Notes: generated by a model not told the origin, from the sequence alone. A stretch of 64,000 nucleotides of DNA from Ruminococcus sp. (GCF_024692365.1 NZ_JAILMR010000129.1:22985-86984); one strand, 5' to 3'; shown: positions 44,327 to 52,941, numbered from the stretch's first letter. Translations and numbers: made by a program.

Positions 44327-45628
44327 TTAGTCTTTCATGCATATCTCGGTGATCGCATTCGCGTACATATTCAGGTTCAGCTTGAAAGTTTCCATGGAGA
44401 TATGTTCGTCATCGCCGTGCATATTGTTGTTCTCCCAGGGGAATTCTGCGCCAAAAGCAACAGCACCGGGGGTGTTGTGGACGTAGGTTATGCCGCCCTC
44501 AGCGATGCATTCGCCTTTTTCGCCCTTGACCCTTTCGTAGACCCTCAGCAGTGCCTGCACGAAATCGCTGTTTTCATCAACATAATGGGGTTCCATGCCC
44601 TCGCAGGTATCGATAGTGAAGCCGATACCTGTTACTGCGTCCTTGATTATGCCGCTTATCTCGGCGTAGGTACGGTCTATGGGGAAGCGGATATCTATAC
44701 CGCCGTTAAGTCTGCCGTCCTTGGTTTTCAGTACGGTCAGCGCACAGGTCATCTTGCCAGATATCTTGTCCTCAAAGCCCAGACCGCAGGTCTTGCCGTC
44801 GAACTCGCCGTGGGGGAACAGCTTTTTCAGACCCAGAAGAAGAGCGTTACTGCCCTCGTAGCCCGCAAGGAACTTAGTGATAGCATTATCGCCGTTTTCG
44901 GGGCGTGAACCGTGTGCCGAAAGTCCTACGGTGAGGGAATCTCTGCCGTCAGCATACGTTACAGCGCATCTGTCGGGGATTGCGTTTATCGCCATACCTG
45001 CATCTATTGAAACTATCTCGCTGTCCTCAAATGGGGCGGAGAAAGTCATGTGTACCATGCCTTTTTCACAGTTCAGCACAGGGAATGAACCATCGGGAGT
45101 GAATACCATGGGCGGGAATTTCTCGCAGCTTTCGTAGTACTCCATATCAGTACAGCCGTTTTCCTCGTTTCCGCCGAATATCACGCGGAAATTCTTCATG
45201 GGCAGACCCATCTCACGGATAGCCTTGACAGCCCATAATACCGCAGTTGCGGGCCCTTTATCGTCGATAGTTCCTCTGCCGTAAAGCACGCCGTCCTTCT
45301 GGGTGAGTTCAAAGGGCGGATAACTCCAGTTACTGCTTACAGGCACGGTATCGAGGTGCGCCAGTATGCCGAGAACAGGTTCGCCCTCGTTATTATAATC
45401 GCCCCTTATTGCGTAGTTATCGAAATTCTTGGTCGTCATGCCAAGGGACTTCATCTTGTTTTCGCCCCATGCAAGTGCCTTTGCCGAACCCTCACCAAAG
45501 GGCTTGACTTCGGCGTTTTCGTCAGCGATACTCTCTATCCCGATTATCTCAGCGAGGTCGGCAAGTATCTCATCTGTGTGCTTGTCAAAATATTCCGCAA
45601 AAGCTGCGGCAAGCTGTGTCTTATCCAT
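44327..45628 (-). CDS. M20 family dipeptidase (PepV/Sapep-like)
   Basis: Zinc-dependent cytoplasmic dipeptidase, 433 residues. Metal ligands and catalytic residues are visible in LAHLDTVPV (His, Asp), GRGTIDDKGP (bridging Asp), GGNEENGCTD (catalytic Glu pair), and near the C-terminus NNMHGDDEH. A lid/dimerisation domain occupies about 190-320. It starts behind AAAGGCG. It is the promoter-distal gene after the metallophosphoesterase (85-base gap). The substrate is likely Xaa-dipeptides, as in the PepV family. Confidence 0.9.
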   Translation of the reverse strand: MDKTQLAAAFAEYFDKHTDEILADLAEIIGIESIADENAEVKPFGEGSAKALAWGENKMKSLGMTTKNFDNYAIRGDYNNEGEPVLGILAHLDTVPVSSNWSYPPFELTQKDGVLYGRGTIDDKGPATAVLWAVKAIREMGLPMKNFRVIFGGNEENGCTDMEYYESCEKFPPMVFTPDGSFPVLNCEKGMVHMTFSAPFEDSEIVSIDAGMAINAIPDRCAVTYADGRDSLTVGLSAHGSRPENGDNAITKFLAGYEGSNALLLGLKKLFPHGEFDGKTCGLGFEDKISGKMTCALTVLKTKDGRLNGGIDIRFPIDRTYAEISGIIKDAVTGIGFTIDTCEGMEPHYVDENSDFVQALLRVYERVKGEKGECIAEGGITYVHNTPGAVAFGAEFPWENNNMHGDDEHISMETFKLNLNMYANAITEICMKD

Positions 45629-45713
45629 ATCATTCGCCTTTCCCTATTAAAAATACAGGCGGTTTTCTTCCCATGACTAGCCGGGAAGAAAACACCGCGC
45701 TGTTTATATCTCG

Positions 45714-46601
45714 TTAAATATCCCACGCATGACCTTTCAGGTGCTTTGCGGGCTGCTTTTTGTTGGTCAGCGTCAGCAGCATTATCTCGGAGGGGTCGTT
45801 TATCCTGAATTTTCCGAGACCCACCGTCACCGCCATGACTGACTTGCCAAGCCTGTACAGACCCTTTGTGTACTTAGGCAGAAATCTGCGTTCGGGGGAA
45901 AGAAGACCGCCTATTATGGGCAGACGTATCACGCCGCCGTGAACGTGTCCCGAGAACACGATATCCGCGCCCCACTGTTCGTAGGCATCAAAAAACAGAG
46001 GATTGTGCCCTATCAGCAGGTCGCAGTGGTCCGGATCGGGCTGACCCAGATACCTTGCTATGGTATTGCTGTCGGGGACGGGCAGGTCATTGTAGGAACC
46101 GTCCTTGTTTATGAAGTATTTCAGCGGCATCTGAAGCCCGTAGATGTTTATTCTGTCACGCACGCGGCAGATGACTGCCATCTCGTTGCGCAGGGCGTTT
46201 ATACCCATGCTTTTCAGCTTGTGGAACAGCGCTTCGCAAAGTTCGGGGTGGTGCATCTCGTGATTGCCGGTGGCGTAGTATACGGTGGCTATCTCGTTCA
46301 GCGCCTTGATAAACTTTACTTTGCCGCCCAGTTCCTTTTCGTCCTTGCTGTAAAGATCACCCGCAAACACGATGATATCGGGGGCTGCCGCCTTTACGCT
46401 GTCAAGCAGAAAGCACTGATCCTTTCCGAACACCTTATGATGAAGATCGGCTAAAAGCAGGACTTTCAAGCCGTCAAAGGACTCGGGAAGCTTTCGGCTG
46501 TATACTACTTCCTTGGAAACTACAAGCTGTCTGTTGCCAAGAAAAGCATTAAAGCCCGCAAACAATGAACCTGCTGCGAGCAGAGCAGTTTTCCATTTCA
46601 T
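45714..46601 (-). CDS. Membrane-anchored metallophosphoesterase (YkuE/YaeI-like)
   Basis: 295 residues. One N-terminal hydrophobic segment followed by the calcineurin-like fold: ADLHHKVF, FAGDLYS, ATGNHEMHH, LIGHNP and FSGHVHGG supply the dimetal site. The family includes phosphodiesterases and UDP-diacylglucosamine or lipid phosphatases; substrate cannot be assigned. Start ATG behind GAGGT. It lies downstream of the SMI1/KNR4 gene (42 bases) and upstream of the M20 gene. Confidence 0.88.
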   Translation of the reverse strand: MKWKTALLAAGSLFAGFNAFLGNRQLVVSKEVVYSRKLPESFDGLKVLLLADLHHKVFGKDQCFLLDSVKAAAPDIIVFAGDLYSKDEKELGGKVKFIKALNEIATVYYATGNHEMHHPELCEALFHKLKSMGINALRNEMAVICRVRDRINIYGLQMPLKYFINKDGSYNDLPVPDSNTIARYLGQPDPDHCDLLIGHNPLFFDAYEQWGADIVFSGHVHGGVIRLPIIGGLLSPERRFLPKYTKGLYRLGKSVMAVTVGLGKFRINDPSEIMLLTLTNKKQPAKHLKGHAWDI

Positions 46602-46643
46602 TTTTTACCTCTTATTATACGTACTGTTTTTTGGACAGTATCT

Positions 46644-47168
46644 CTATTCGTAGTCAAATTCGTCTTCGCTGATAAGCCCGCGGATAAACTCCTCAAAGGT
46701 ATCGGCAATGGGGACTATCCTCATGTCGTTTTCCTGTTCGATATAGACAACCTTGGGTTCGCCCTCTTTGCCGCATTCACGGTAATCGAGAAAGACCATC
46801 TCGTGTCCTGCGGAGGGCGTATCGCATATGGCTACACCTATTGCGGGGTATTCCCATTCATCTATCCAGAATTCTGTACCCGTTTCACCGCATACCGAGT
46901 TATCCTTTTTCCTGTCAACGCCGTAGATGCCCTCTATGGAGATGTGGTCTTTTGACCATGTAGTGGGTATATCCATGCGGAAAGCAGTATTATTCGGAAT
47001 ACCGCCGTTGTGCTGCTTTATAAGGTATTTGTAGGACTCGGGCAGCTTGTAGCCCAGTTCCTTTTCGATAGACTCGATATACTCGTCTGTCGGCGATTCG
47101 CCCACATATTCATCGAGGGCATATTGGCTGTCATGCCAGAAGCCCGTAAAATCGAAGTTTTCAAACAT
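46644..47168 (-). CDS. SMI1/KNR4 (SUKH) family protein
   Basis: 174 residues from ATG 47166-47168 (GGAGGG five bases upstream). The SUKH fold signature is present: IESIEKELGYKLPESYKYLIKQHNGG pattern, then acidic strands and a C-terminal FEEFIRGL helix. SUKH proteins are often immunity proteins of polymorphic toxins, but isolated copies are common and no toxin gene is adjacent. Cytoplasmic. Confidence 0.85.
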   Translation of the reverse strand: MFENFDFTGFWHDSQYALDEYVGESPTDEYIESIEKELGYKLPESYKYLIKQHNGGIPNNTAFRMDIPTTWSKDHISIEGIYGVDRKKDNSVCGETGTEFWIDEWEYPAIGVAICDTPSAGHEMVFLDYRECGKEGEPKVVYIEQENDMRIVPIADTFEEFIRGLISEDEFDYE

Positions 47169-47223
47169 AGTAGCCCTCCGTTTATGACACTTTTTCAAGC
47201 GTCTGCAAAAGTAAGTTACGGAT

Positions 47224-47754
47224 TTACTTTGCTGCTGATTCGGGAGCAGATTCTGTACCCGCAGCCGATTCTATGGTGAACTCTCTGCCCATTTCGGTGA
47301 AAGCATTGGTAAGGTCTTCCATAGTGTTCTGGGTAGCGTTGTCGTCTTCGATGAGTGCTACAACGTCCTTGTTCATCTTCTCCATGGAGAATGTGTCCTT
47401 GATATCTTCAAGGCTTACTTCACTGCCCTTGTAGAGGTATGTGCTGCCCGATACCTTGATGTTGTCATAAACCTTGGCAACTTCGGGTGCGGAGCTTTCT
47501 TCCTCGTCAGCAGATACAGTGACAGACCTTTCGGGAACGCCGCTTCCGTCCTCGGTGTTCTTGCCCTTTCCGCCGAAACCTAGTCCGCTGCCGTCAAACA
47601 GACCCAGCAGCTTCGCCAGCAGCAGTGCCAGTATCACTATAAGTATCAGCACTACGAAAGTCGCAGCCCTGCCGCTCTTTTTCTTCTTTTGATTCTTCTT
47701 TTGCTTTTCAGCGTCTTCTCTGTACATTTTTTCGACCTCTTTCTCTATACTCAT
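47224..47754 (-). CDS. Single-pass membrane protein linked to the ExbBD-like pair
   Basis: 176 residues: a basic, Lys-rich cytoplasmic N-terminus (1-28), one membrane helix (about 30-50), a Gly/Ser linker and an extracytoplasmic domain (about 90-160). Topology is the same as TonB or MotB-type partners (Nin-Cout), but no TonB box or peptidoglycan-binding motif is seen. It begins 15 bases after the ExbD-like gene behind GGAGG, so it is third in that operon. Role inferred only from position and topology. Confidence 0.75.
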   Translation of the reverse strand: MSIEKEVEKMYREDAEKQKKNQKKKKSGRAATFVVLILIVILALLLAKLLGLFDGSGLGFGGKGKNTEDGSGVPERSVTVSADEEESSAPEVAKVYDNIKVSGSTYLYKGSEVSLEDIKDTFSMEKMNKDVVALIEDDNATQNTMEDLTNAFTEMGREFTIESAAGTESAPESAAK

Positions 47755-47769
47755 AGTTTTATCCTCCTG

Positions 47770-48360
47770 TCATCTGGCAGTATTTATAAAGGTGCAGTAG
47801 AAATTCTTGTAGCTTTTTCCAAGCCTTCCCACCGCATCAGTTATATCTGAAACATCACGGAACAGTGCACGGCTGCCGTCGTATACAAAGGCACACAGCA
47901 CCACGTCCTCGGCGGCTATGCCCGCCTTTGTCAGCGCCTCGCTTATGGCTGAATACACATCGCTCTCCGAAGTCACAGCAGTTCTTGCAAGCTCGGTATC
48001 GCCGTTTGTGACGATAAGCTCGCCCCCGGGTGAATACTTCAGATTTATGGTCAGCATCAGCCCTTTGCCGAAATTTTCCAGCGCCCGCTGATTGGCGGCG
48101 GCGTCCCTGTTGAGGTTATCAGCCCTATCCTGCGCTTTTTTGATCTCGCTGTCAGCCTGTTTTCTCATGTTTTCAAGCTTTTCCTCGGATTCTTCCCTGA
48201 CCTGTACCACCTCGGCTTCAGCCTGTGCGATACGGCTGTCAGCGTCCTCGCGGACTTTCGTACTGCCCTCCTGCACGTTTATCATCATCCAGAAAAGCAT
48301 GATGAAGATAACGTCAAGCAAGGCGGTCAGTTCGATAACGATGCCCTTATTTTTCCTCAT
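47770..48360 (-). CDS. ExbD/TolR-like proton channel subunit
   Basis: 196 residues from ATG 48358-48360, overlapping the upstream gene by 14 bases. One N-terminal membrane helix carries the conserved acidic residue (ELTALLDVIFIMLFW, Asp in the LLDVIF core as in ExbD/TolR/MotB). A long coiled coil (about 35-90), an insertion relative to ExbD, is followed by a TolR-like periplasmic domain (GGELIVTNGDTEL ... AISEALTKAGI). The longer PEP: coiled coil suggests the outer domain is held away from the membrane. Confidence 0.8.
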   Translation of the reverse strand: MRKNKGIVIELTALLDVIFIMLFWMMINVQEGSTKVREDADSRIAQAEAEVVQVREESEEKLENMRKQADSEIKKAQDRADNLNRDAAANQRALENFGKGLMLTINLKYSPGGELIVTNGDTELARTAVTSESDVYSAISEALTKAGIAAEDVVLCAFVYDGSRALFRDVSDITDAVGRLGKSYKNFYCTFINTAR

Positions 48361-49114
48361 CGTTATCACCCTCGGACATTCCGAAAAGCTCATTCAGCAG
48401 AGCCACGCCCTTTTTGGAAGACCCGCTTTTCGGGGCTTCTTCCTTATACTCGGGGATATCCTCGTCGTCATCTGTGATACCGAAAAGGCTGCCCATCATT
48501 TTAAGGCTCTTCTTCGGTGAAACAGTGCTTTTATACTCCTCCATCACCGCGGGCTTTTCCTTTATGGTGCTGACTTTTCTCGGTGTGGGCACAGGTGCGG
48601 GCTCGGTATCAACGTCCTCCTGCTTTGTGCGGAAATTTCTCGTAAGATAAAGTTCAACGCTCTTTTCGTTGTCCTCTATCTTCGCGGAAACTATGCCGTC
48701 AAGGAACTTGAATATTATAGCGAACACCAGTCCCCAGAATGTGGAAGTCAGCGCACCGTAGAAATTGCCCGTAACATTGGTGCTGTCCGATACAAGGCTA
48801 AGCAGTGATATTACCGTGCCGAGTATTCCCAGCAGAGGGAATATTCCCGTAAGGTTCACAAACAGCGAATACAGCTTGCCCGTGTGGTTCCTCATCGCCA
48901 CGATATCCTGCTCTCTGAGTCCCGATATGTCCTTGTCAGCTTCACGCCGTGAAGCTCCGCCATCGGGAACAAAGACCGTCAAGTGCATTTTTTTGTACAG
49001 TTTATCAGCAGACTGTTTAAGACGGCGGTATACAACTGCCGTAAAAAGTGCCGCAAGAAATATAAGTATATCATAACCCCAAAGGTTCATGAATATTACC
49101 GAAATGAGTTTCAT
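48347..49114 (-). CDS. ExbB/TolQ/MotA-like proton channel subunit
   Basis: 255 residues. Three membrane helices (about 8-25, 90-115, 125-150). The conserved core GIFPLLGILGTVISLLSL followed by GALTSTFWGLVFAIIF matches the MotA_ExbB family proton pathway. Residues 170-255 are a charged, low-complexity cytoplasmic tail (IPEYKEEAPKSG), not usual for ExbB. First gene of a three-gene unit with the ExbD-like and single-pass proteins. Confidence 0.85.
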   Translation of the reverse strand: MKLISVIFMNLWGYDILIFLAALFTAVVYRRLKQSADKLYKKMHLTVFVPDGGASRREADKDISGLREQDIVAMRNHTGKLYSLFVNLTGIFPLLGILGTVISLLSLVSDSTNVTGNFYGALTSTFWGLVFAIIFKFLDGIVSAKIEDNEKSVELYLTRNFRTKQEDVDTEPAPVPTPRKVSTIKEKPAVMEEYKSTVSPKKSLKMMGSLFGITDDDEDIPEYKEEAPKSGSSKKGVALLNELFGMSEGDNDEEK

Positions 49115-49270
49115 AATGTGTCCCTCTTTATGTATTCTTTATGCGGAACACTCCGCACACTATACATTATATAATAACACATTTATCAACAAAATGCAAG
49201 AACTTTTTCAATATTTTCATGTCATTTTACACAAATCAAAATCTGCATATACAGCAAAATCATGAGATAC

Positions 49271-49302
49271 AAAAACGGACAGCATCAATAGACGCTGTCC
49301 GT
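49271..49302 (-). terminator. Terminator of the acyl-CoA synthetase gene
   Basis: ACGGACAGC / GCTGTCCGT stem with a T-run on the minus strand, ten bases beyond the stop. Confidence 0.85.
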
Positions 49303-49312
49303 GTGGTATTTA

Positions 49313-50992
49313 TCAGTTATTGTGAGCTTCTTCGTACTTTTTGTGGTCGTTGTCCCTTATCTCAACACGACGTATCTTACCGCTGTCGGTCTTGGGGAGT
49401 TCATCCACGAATTCGATGATACGGGGGTACTTGTAAGGCGCTGTGGACTTCTTTACATAAGTCTGCAATTCCTTTACAAGCTCGGGAGAACCTGTGTAAC
49501 CCTTTGAAAGCACGATAGTCGCCTTTACGACCTTGCCGCGTATCTCATCATCAGCGGCGGTAACAGCAACTTCCATTACTGCGGGGTGTTCCATCAGTAT
49601 GCTCTCTATCTCGAAAGGTCCTATGCGGTAGCCCGAAGCCTTGATAAGGTCGTCAGTCCTTCCAACATACCAGAAATATCCGTCCTCGTCGCGGTAAGCG
49701 GTATCGCCTGTGTGGTAGATGCCGCCGCGCCATGCGTTGTCGGTAAGTTCGGGATTGTTGTAATACTCCTTGAAGAGTGCGGGGTGCTTACCTCTTTCAG
49801 CCCTGATGATTATCTCGCCGGTTTCGCCAACATCACAGCTGGTGCCGTCCTTGCGGATGATATCAACATCGTAAAGGGGCGAAGGCTTGCCCATAGAACC
49901 GGGCTTGGGCTTCATGCCGTAGAAATTCGCAACGATAACAACGCTCTCGGTCTGACCGAAGCCTTCCATCAGCTCCAGACCTGTGTACTCCTTCCAGCGG
50001 TTGAAAACTTCCGCATTGAGAGCCTCGCCTGCGATACAGCTGTACTTTATGCCCGAAAGGTCGTAGTTGCCCAGACCTTCCTTTATAAAGAACCTGTACA
50101 TGGTAGGCGGTGCGCAGAATGAAGTTATATTGTAGTCCTGCAGAATTTTCAGCATCTTGTCGGGGTGGAATCTGTCCATATCATAGATGAATTCTTCCGC
50201 ACCGCATATCAGCTGACCGAACATCTTGCCCCATGCGCACTTAGCCCAGCCTGACTCGGAAACCGTCAGGTGAATGGAAGTTTCATCAACATGATGCCAG
50301 TGCTTTGCAGTGGTTATTGAACCAGCCGCATAAGCGTTAGCATGGATAGCCATCTTGGGCTGACCTGTTGTGCCGGAGCTGAAATATGCCAGCATATAGT
50401 CGTCCTTGGACATTTCCTGCTTTTCAAGTGTGTCGGGATATTTGGACAGTTCCTCCATGAAATCAGTCCAGCCGTCTTTCTTTCCGCGGCAGATGAATTT
50501 CTCCTTGATGCCATCGTACTTTTTGCAGGCTGTATCTATACGATCCGCAACTTCATCAAAATACGTAGCGCAGACGTACTTCACACCAGCCGCATTGAAG
50601 CGGTAAACGTAGTCCTTGGGCATCAGCTGTGAAGTCGCGGGGATAAGGATACAGCCTATCTTTATAAGACCGTAAGCAAGTATCCAGAACTCGTAGTGCC
50701 TTTTCAGCACTGCCAGCAGCTTATCGCCCTTTTTAACGCCGTGTGCCAGCATCATGTTAGCGCACTGGTTAGTGAGTTTGCTCATTTCGGCATAGGTGAA
50801 CTCCCTCTCGCCGCCGTGGTCGTTGACCCAGTGCAGCATCTTCTTATCGGGAAAGCGCCTTGCCAGTTCGTCGATGACGTCATAACCGAAGTTGAAATCA
50901 TCTTTCAGCACAAGCTCGAACTTTTTCAGCGTGCCGTTCTCGTCAACCTCTTCATTGACGAACTGTTTATAAAAGTCGTTCATTTCGGACAT
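49313..50992 (-). CDS. AMP-forming acyl-CoA synthetase
   Basis: Activates a carboxylic acid to its CoA thioester with ATP, 559 residues. P-loop-like A3 motif YFSSGTTGQPKMA, A5 EGFGQTE, A7 YHTGDTAYRDEDGYFWYVGR and A10 Lys in PKTDSGKIRR are intact. The overall layout is closest to acetyl-/medium-chain or aromatic acyl-CoA synthetases. R. albus is known to need branched short-chain acids and phenylpropanoate, so activation of such acids is a reasonable guess, not shown by sequence. Follows the HAD phosphatase gene by 22 bases. Confidence 0.9.
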   Translation of the reverse strand: MSEMNDFYKQFVNEEVDENGTLKKFELVLKDDFNFGYDVIDELARRFPDKKMLHWVNDHGGEREFTYAEMSKLTNQCANMMLAHGVKKGDKLLAVLKRHYEFWILAYGLIKIGCILIPATSQLMPKDYVYRFNAAGVKYVCATYFDEVADRIDTACKKYDGIKEKFICRGKKDGWTDFMEELSKYPDTLEKQEMSKDDYMLAYFSSGTTGQPKMAIHANAYAAGSITTAKHWHHVDETSIHLTVSESGWAKCAWGKMFGQLICGAEEFIYDMDRFHPDKMLKILQDYNITSFCAPPTMYRFFIKEGLGNYDLSGIKYSCIAGEALNAEVFNRWKEYTGLELMEGFGQTESVVIVANFYGMKPKPGSMGKPSPLYDVDIIRKDGTSCDVGETGEIIIRAERGKHPALFKEYYNNPELTDNAWRGGIYHTGDTAYRDEDGYFWYVGRTDDLIKASGYRIGPFEIESILMEHPAVMEVAVTAADDEIRGKVVKATIVLSKGYTGSPELVKELQTYVKKSTAPYKYPRIIEFVDELPKTDSGKIRRVEIRDNDHKKYEEAHNN

Positions 50993-51014
50993 ATCATTGC
51001 CTCCATTTTTCTAT

Positions 51015-51659
51015 TCAGTATTTCAGTATATCTTTTGGTGTGCGGGCGATATGGTCTGCACCCGCGGTAATAAGTTCTTCCTCTGTGCGGAAGCCCCATG
51101 TACAGCCAATACATTCTATCCCAGCATTGTGGGCAGTCTGCACATCTACGTTTGAATCACCCGAATGTATACATTCATCGGGCTTTGCGCCCAGCTCTTC
51201 CATTATCTGACAAATTATATCGGGTGACGGCTTGGTGGGTACACCATCGCGCTTGCCGTGTATGCTGTCAAAAATTTCCTTTCCGAAGAGCGCTTCGACA
51301 ACATTTACCGTGCAGTCATCGGGCTTGTTAGAAGCCACAGCCAACTTACAGCCGCGTCCTTTCAGTTCAGCAAGAACTTCCTTTATGCCCTCATAGGGCT
51401 TTGTCCTGCACAGCATTCTCTCGGCGTACACCTTAGAATACTCCGCGTGAACAGCCCGTATCACCTCGGGGGTGCGCTCGCTTTCGGGGAGAGTGCGCTC
51501 TATCAGTTTAAGTGCGCCGTTCCCGACAAAGTACTTGTATTTCTCTGTTTCATGAGTGGGATAACCATGCTTTTCCAGCACGATGTTCACCGAATCTGCC
51601 AGGTCGCACAGCGAATCCGCCAGCGTGCCGTCCAGATCGAATATATAAAGCTTTTTCAT
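51015..51659 (-). CDS. HAD-superfamily phosphatase (phosphoglycolate phosphatase-like)
   Basis: 214 residues. HAD motif I FDLDGTLADS, motif II ASNKPDD, motif III KPSPDII and motif IV SGDSNVDVQTA are present, and a helical cap lies at about 15-85 (subclass IA). Typical for phosphoglycolate or pyrophosphate phosphatases such as Gph/PpaX. Substrate not assignable. Probably co-transcribed with the acyl-CoA synthetase. Confidence 0.9.
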   Translation of the reverse strand: MKKLYIFDLDGTLADSLCDLADSVNIVLEKHGYPTHETEKYKYFVGNGALKLIERTLPESERTPEVIRAVHAEYSKVYAERMLCRTKPYEGIKEVLAELKGRGCKLAVASNKPDDCTVNVVEALFGKEIFDSIHGKRDGVPTKPSPDIICQIMEELGAKPDECIHSGDSNVDVQTAHNAGIECIGCTWGFRTEEELITAGADHIARTPKDILKY

Positions 51660-51893
51660 AATATCAACCTGCCAAAATAAGCCGTATTACATCTATCCAA
51701 AATTCTTACAAACATACCAATTTTATACATTAATCAAATTTTTATACATCTGTCAAAATTCCATAGCCTATTATACTATTACCGCATGAAAATTTTGTGT
51801 TCGATATGTTACTAATTGATTAACTTATATGACCGATTACGATTATAAAAAAGCAGTATTTTATTAATATGTATCCAATTATATCCATTCAAC

Positions 51894-52046
51894 ATGATTT
51901 TTATCCTCCGTGAACCTAAATCTAATAAATATGTGAAAGAATGTGATGATAAGATAATAGAAGTCTTGCGAAACGAAAACAAGGATTTCCAGTTTGACAA
52001 CAAGCGGTTAAAATCCGGTTTTATCCCTTGCATTACCTCGGGATAA
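51894..52046 (+). CDS. Possible 50-residue ORF or gene remnant
   Basis: An AT-rich plus-strand frame encodes a charged peptide (FILREPKSNKYVKECDDKI, then LRNENKDFQFDNKR). No good ribosome site precedes it. Its 3' end overlaps the promoter-like element at 52028. Either a decayed gene end or chance. Confidence 0.2.
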   Translation: MIFILREPKSNKYVKECDDKIIEVLRNENKDFQFDNKRLKSGFIPCITSG

Positions 52047-52056
52047 GTGCTATACT
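52028..52056 (+). promoter_or_regulatory. Promoter with flanking 7-bp inverted repeat
   Basis: TTGCAT, 17-base spacer, TATACT, with the same GTGC before the -10 as other promoters here. TTATCCC (52021-52027) and GGGATAA (52040-52046) flank the -35 and could be an operator. It would transcribe the G+C-rich region to the terminator at 52381. Confidence 0.5.
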
Positions 52057-52061
52057 GTCGG

Positions 52062-52415
52062 TGAAAGGAAACGAAGCGGAAAACGGCGGCTGACATCGGA
52101 CCGATCACCCGATGCAGAAGATCCTGCGCTGTTGTCCCGCAATTACCTTCAGCTGAACTTGCGGTATACGGCATAAGTACCGTAAGCCCACAGCACGCGC
52201 GGCGCAGCCGATACCACTGCTGCCGCAGCCCACTATGAAAAGAGGTGTATGCAATATGACTTCGCGGCAGCCCGTAGGCTGCAAAACTGTCGGTGCAATA
52301 AGCAGCTTGTGCTTGGCAGGTAAGGTAAAAAATGTAAGTATTAACGCTTGCACACTCAACATCAAAATACTATGCAATAAAAAAACGGGAGGTCTTGCTG
52401 TGTGACCTCCCGTTT
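52062..52415 (+). ncRNA. Candidate structured RNA of unknown class
   Basis: A G+C-rich island in AT-rich surroundings (51660-52437 has no convincing gene) lies between a promoter and a strong terminator. It can fold into successive hairpins: CATCGG/CCGATG, GCAG/CTGC, CTTGCGGTA/TACCGTAAG, CGCAG/CTGC with flanking GGC/GCC, and GCAGCC-CGTA-GGCTGC. It lacks the conserved motifs of RNase P RNA, tmRNA and common riboswitches, and no gene follows on the plus strand. A 49-codon frame (ATG 52256, weak ribosome site) with five cysteines overlaps its 3' half but runs into the terminator. Minus-strand frames here are probably shadows. Confidence 0.35.
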
Positions 52416-52418
52416 ATT
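52381..52418. terminator. Bidirectional terminator, 12-bp stem
   Basis: AAACGGGAGGTC / GACCTCCCGTTT with a nine-base loop; T-rich on the plus side and A-rich before it, so it serves both the candidate RNA and the minus-strand gene ending at 52438. Confidence 0.88.
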
Positions 52419-52437
52419 TGTTATTGTATTTTTTATT

Positions 52438-52683
52438 TTATAAGAACAGTCTTACCCTGCCGTATTTCAGCAGATCTCTGTATGGAAAAGGCATATTTAT
52501 GTTTCTTTCAACGCAGGCTTCAACCAGAAGCGCCGAAGATGGCTTTACTCCCTGTGCAAGCTCCATAGCGATATAATTTCTTATCTCTGTTATTTCGTTC
52601 TCATGTTCTTTGCACCAGTCGTTTACTACATAATACTGGGGCGAGTGTCCATTTTTCCTCTTTTTCTTCCTGAAAAACAACAT
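52438..52683 (-). CDS. Small basic protein of unknown function
   Basis: 81 residues starting with a basic stretch (FFRKKKRKNG). The ATG follows GAGGGAG. Mostly helical; no family recognised. Own terminator downstream. It is separated from the TtcA-like gene by 266 bases that hold a terminator and a short direct repeat. Confidence 0.6.
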   Translation of the reverse strand: MLFFRKKKRKNGHSPQYYVVNDWCKEHENEITEIRNYIAMELAQGVKPSSALLVEACVERNINMPFPYRDLLKYGRVRLFL

Positions 52684-52852
52684 TAATAACCACTCCCTCT
52701 TTTAATTATATAAATTACATGATTCATTCAATTGTTTTCGACTTGGTTTTAACTATTATATCACATTCAATCAGAAATGTAAAGGGGGTTCTATACATTT
52801 ATAAAGAGAATTTCTGATTTTTGTAAAATTGCATCAACTCGTTAAGTAAAAT

Positions 52853-52891
52853 TAGTTTGATTTTTATCTAAAAAATAGTTTGATTTTTATC
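52853..52891. repeat. 16-bp direct repeat (two copies)
   Basis: TAGTTTGATTTTTATC occurs at 52853-52868 and 52876-52891, seven bases apart, just beyond the TtcA-like gene terminator. Possibly replication slippage; could also be a binding-site pair. Confidence 0.5.
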
Positions 52892-52902
52892 CAAGAAATT
52901 AT

Positions 52903-52941
52903 CTAAAAAATTAAGTCCGAAAGCACTTAACTTTCGGACTT
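52903..52941 (-). terminator. Terminator of the 57.3-52.9 kb minus-strand gene run
   Basis: AAGTCCGAAAG / CTTTCGGACTT stem, then AATTTTTT on the minus strand, after the TtcA-like gene. Confidence 0.88.

Noticed and set aside
47224..49114. Zorya anti-phage system
   Set aside because: The ExbB-like protein lacks the long ZorA tail, the ExbD-like protein has no OmpA-type domain, and no helicase or nuclease partner is adjacent.
52040..52150. Cobalamin riboswitch suggested by GGTGAAA and a distant TGTCCCGCAAT
   Set aside because: The two motifs are too far apart, the other core elements are missing, and no plus-strand gene follows.
51812..52377. Minus-strand frames with a GCGSSG-like nucleotide-binding motif
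   Set aside because: Frames overlap each other and the promoter/terminator-bounded G+C-rich island, have no ribosome sites, and no family beyond a chance glycine motif.
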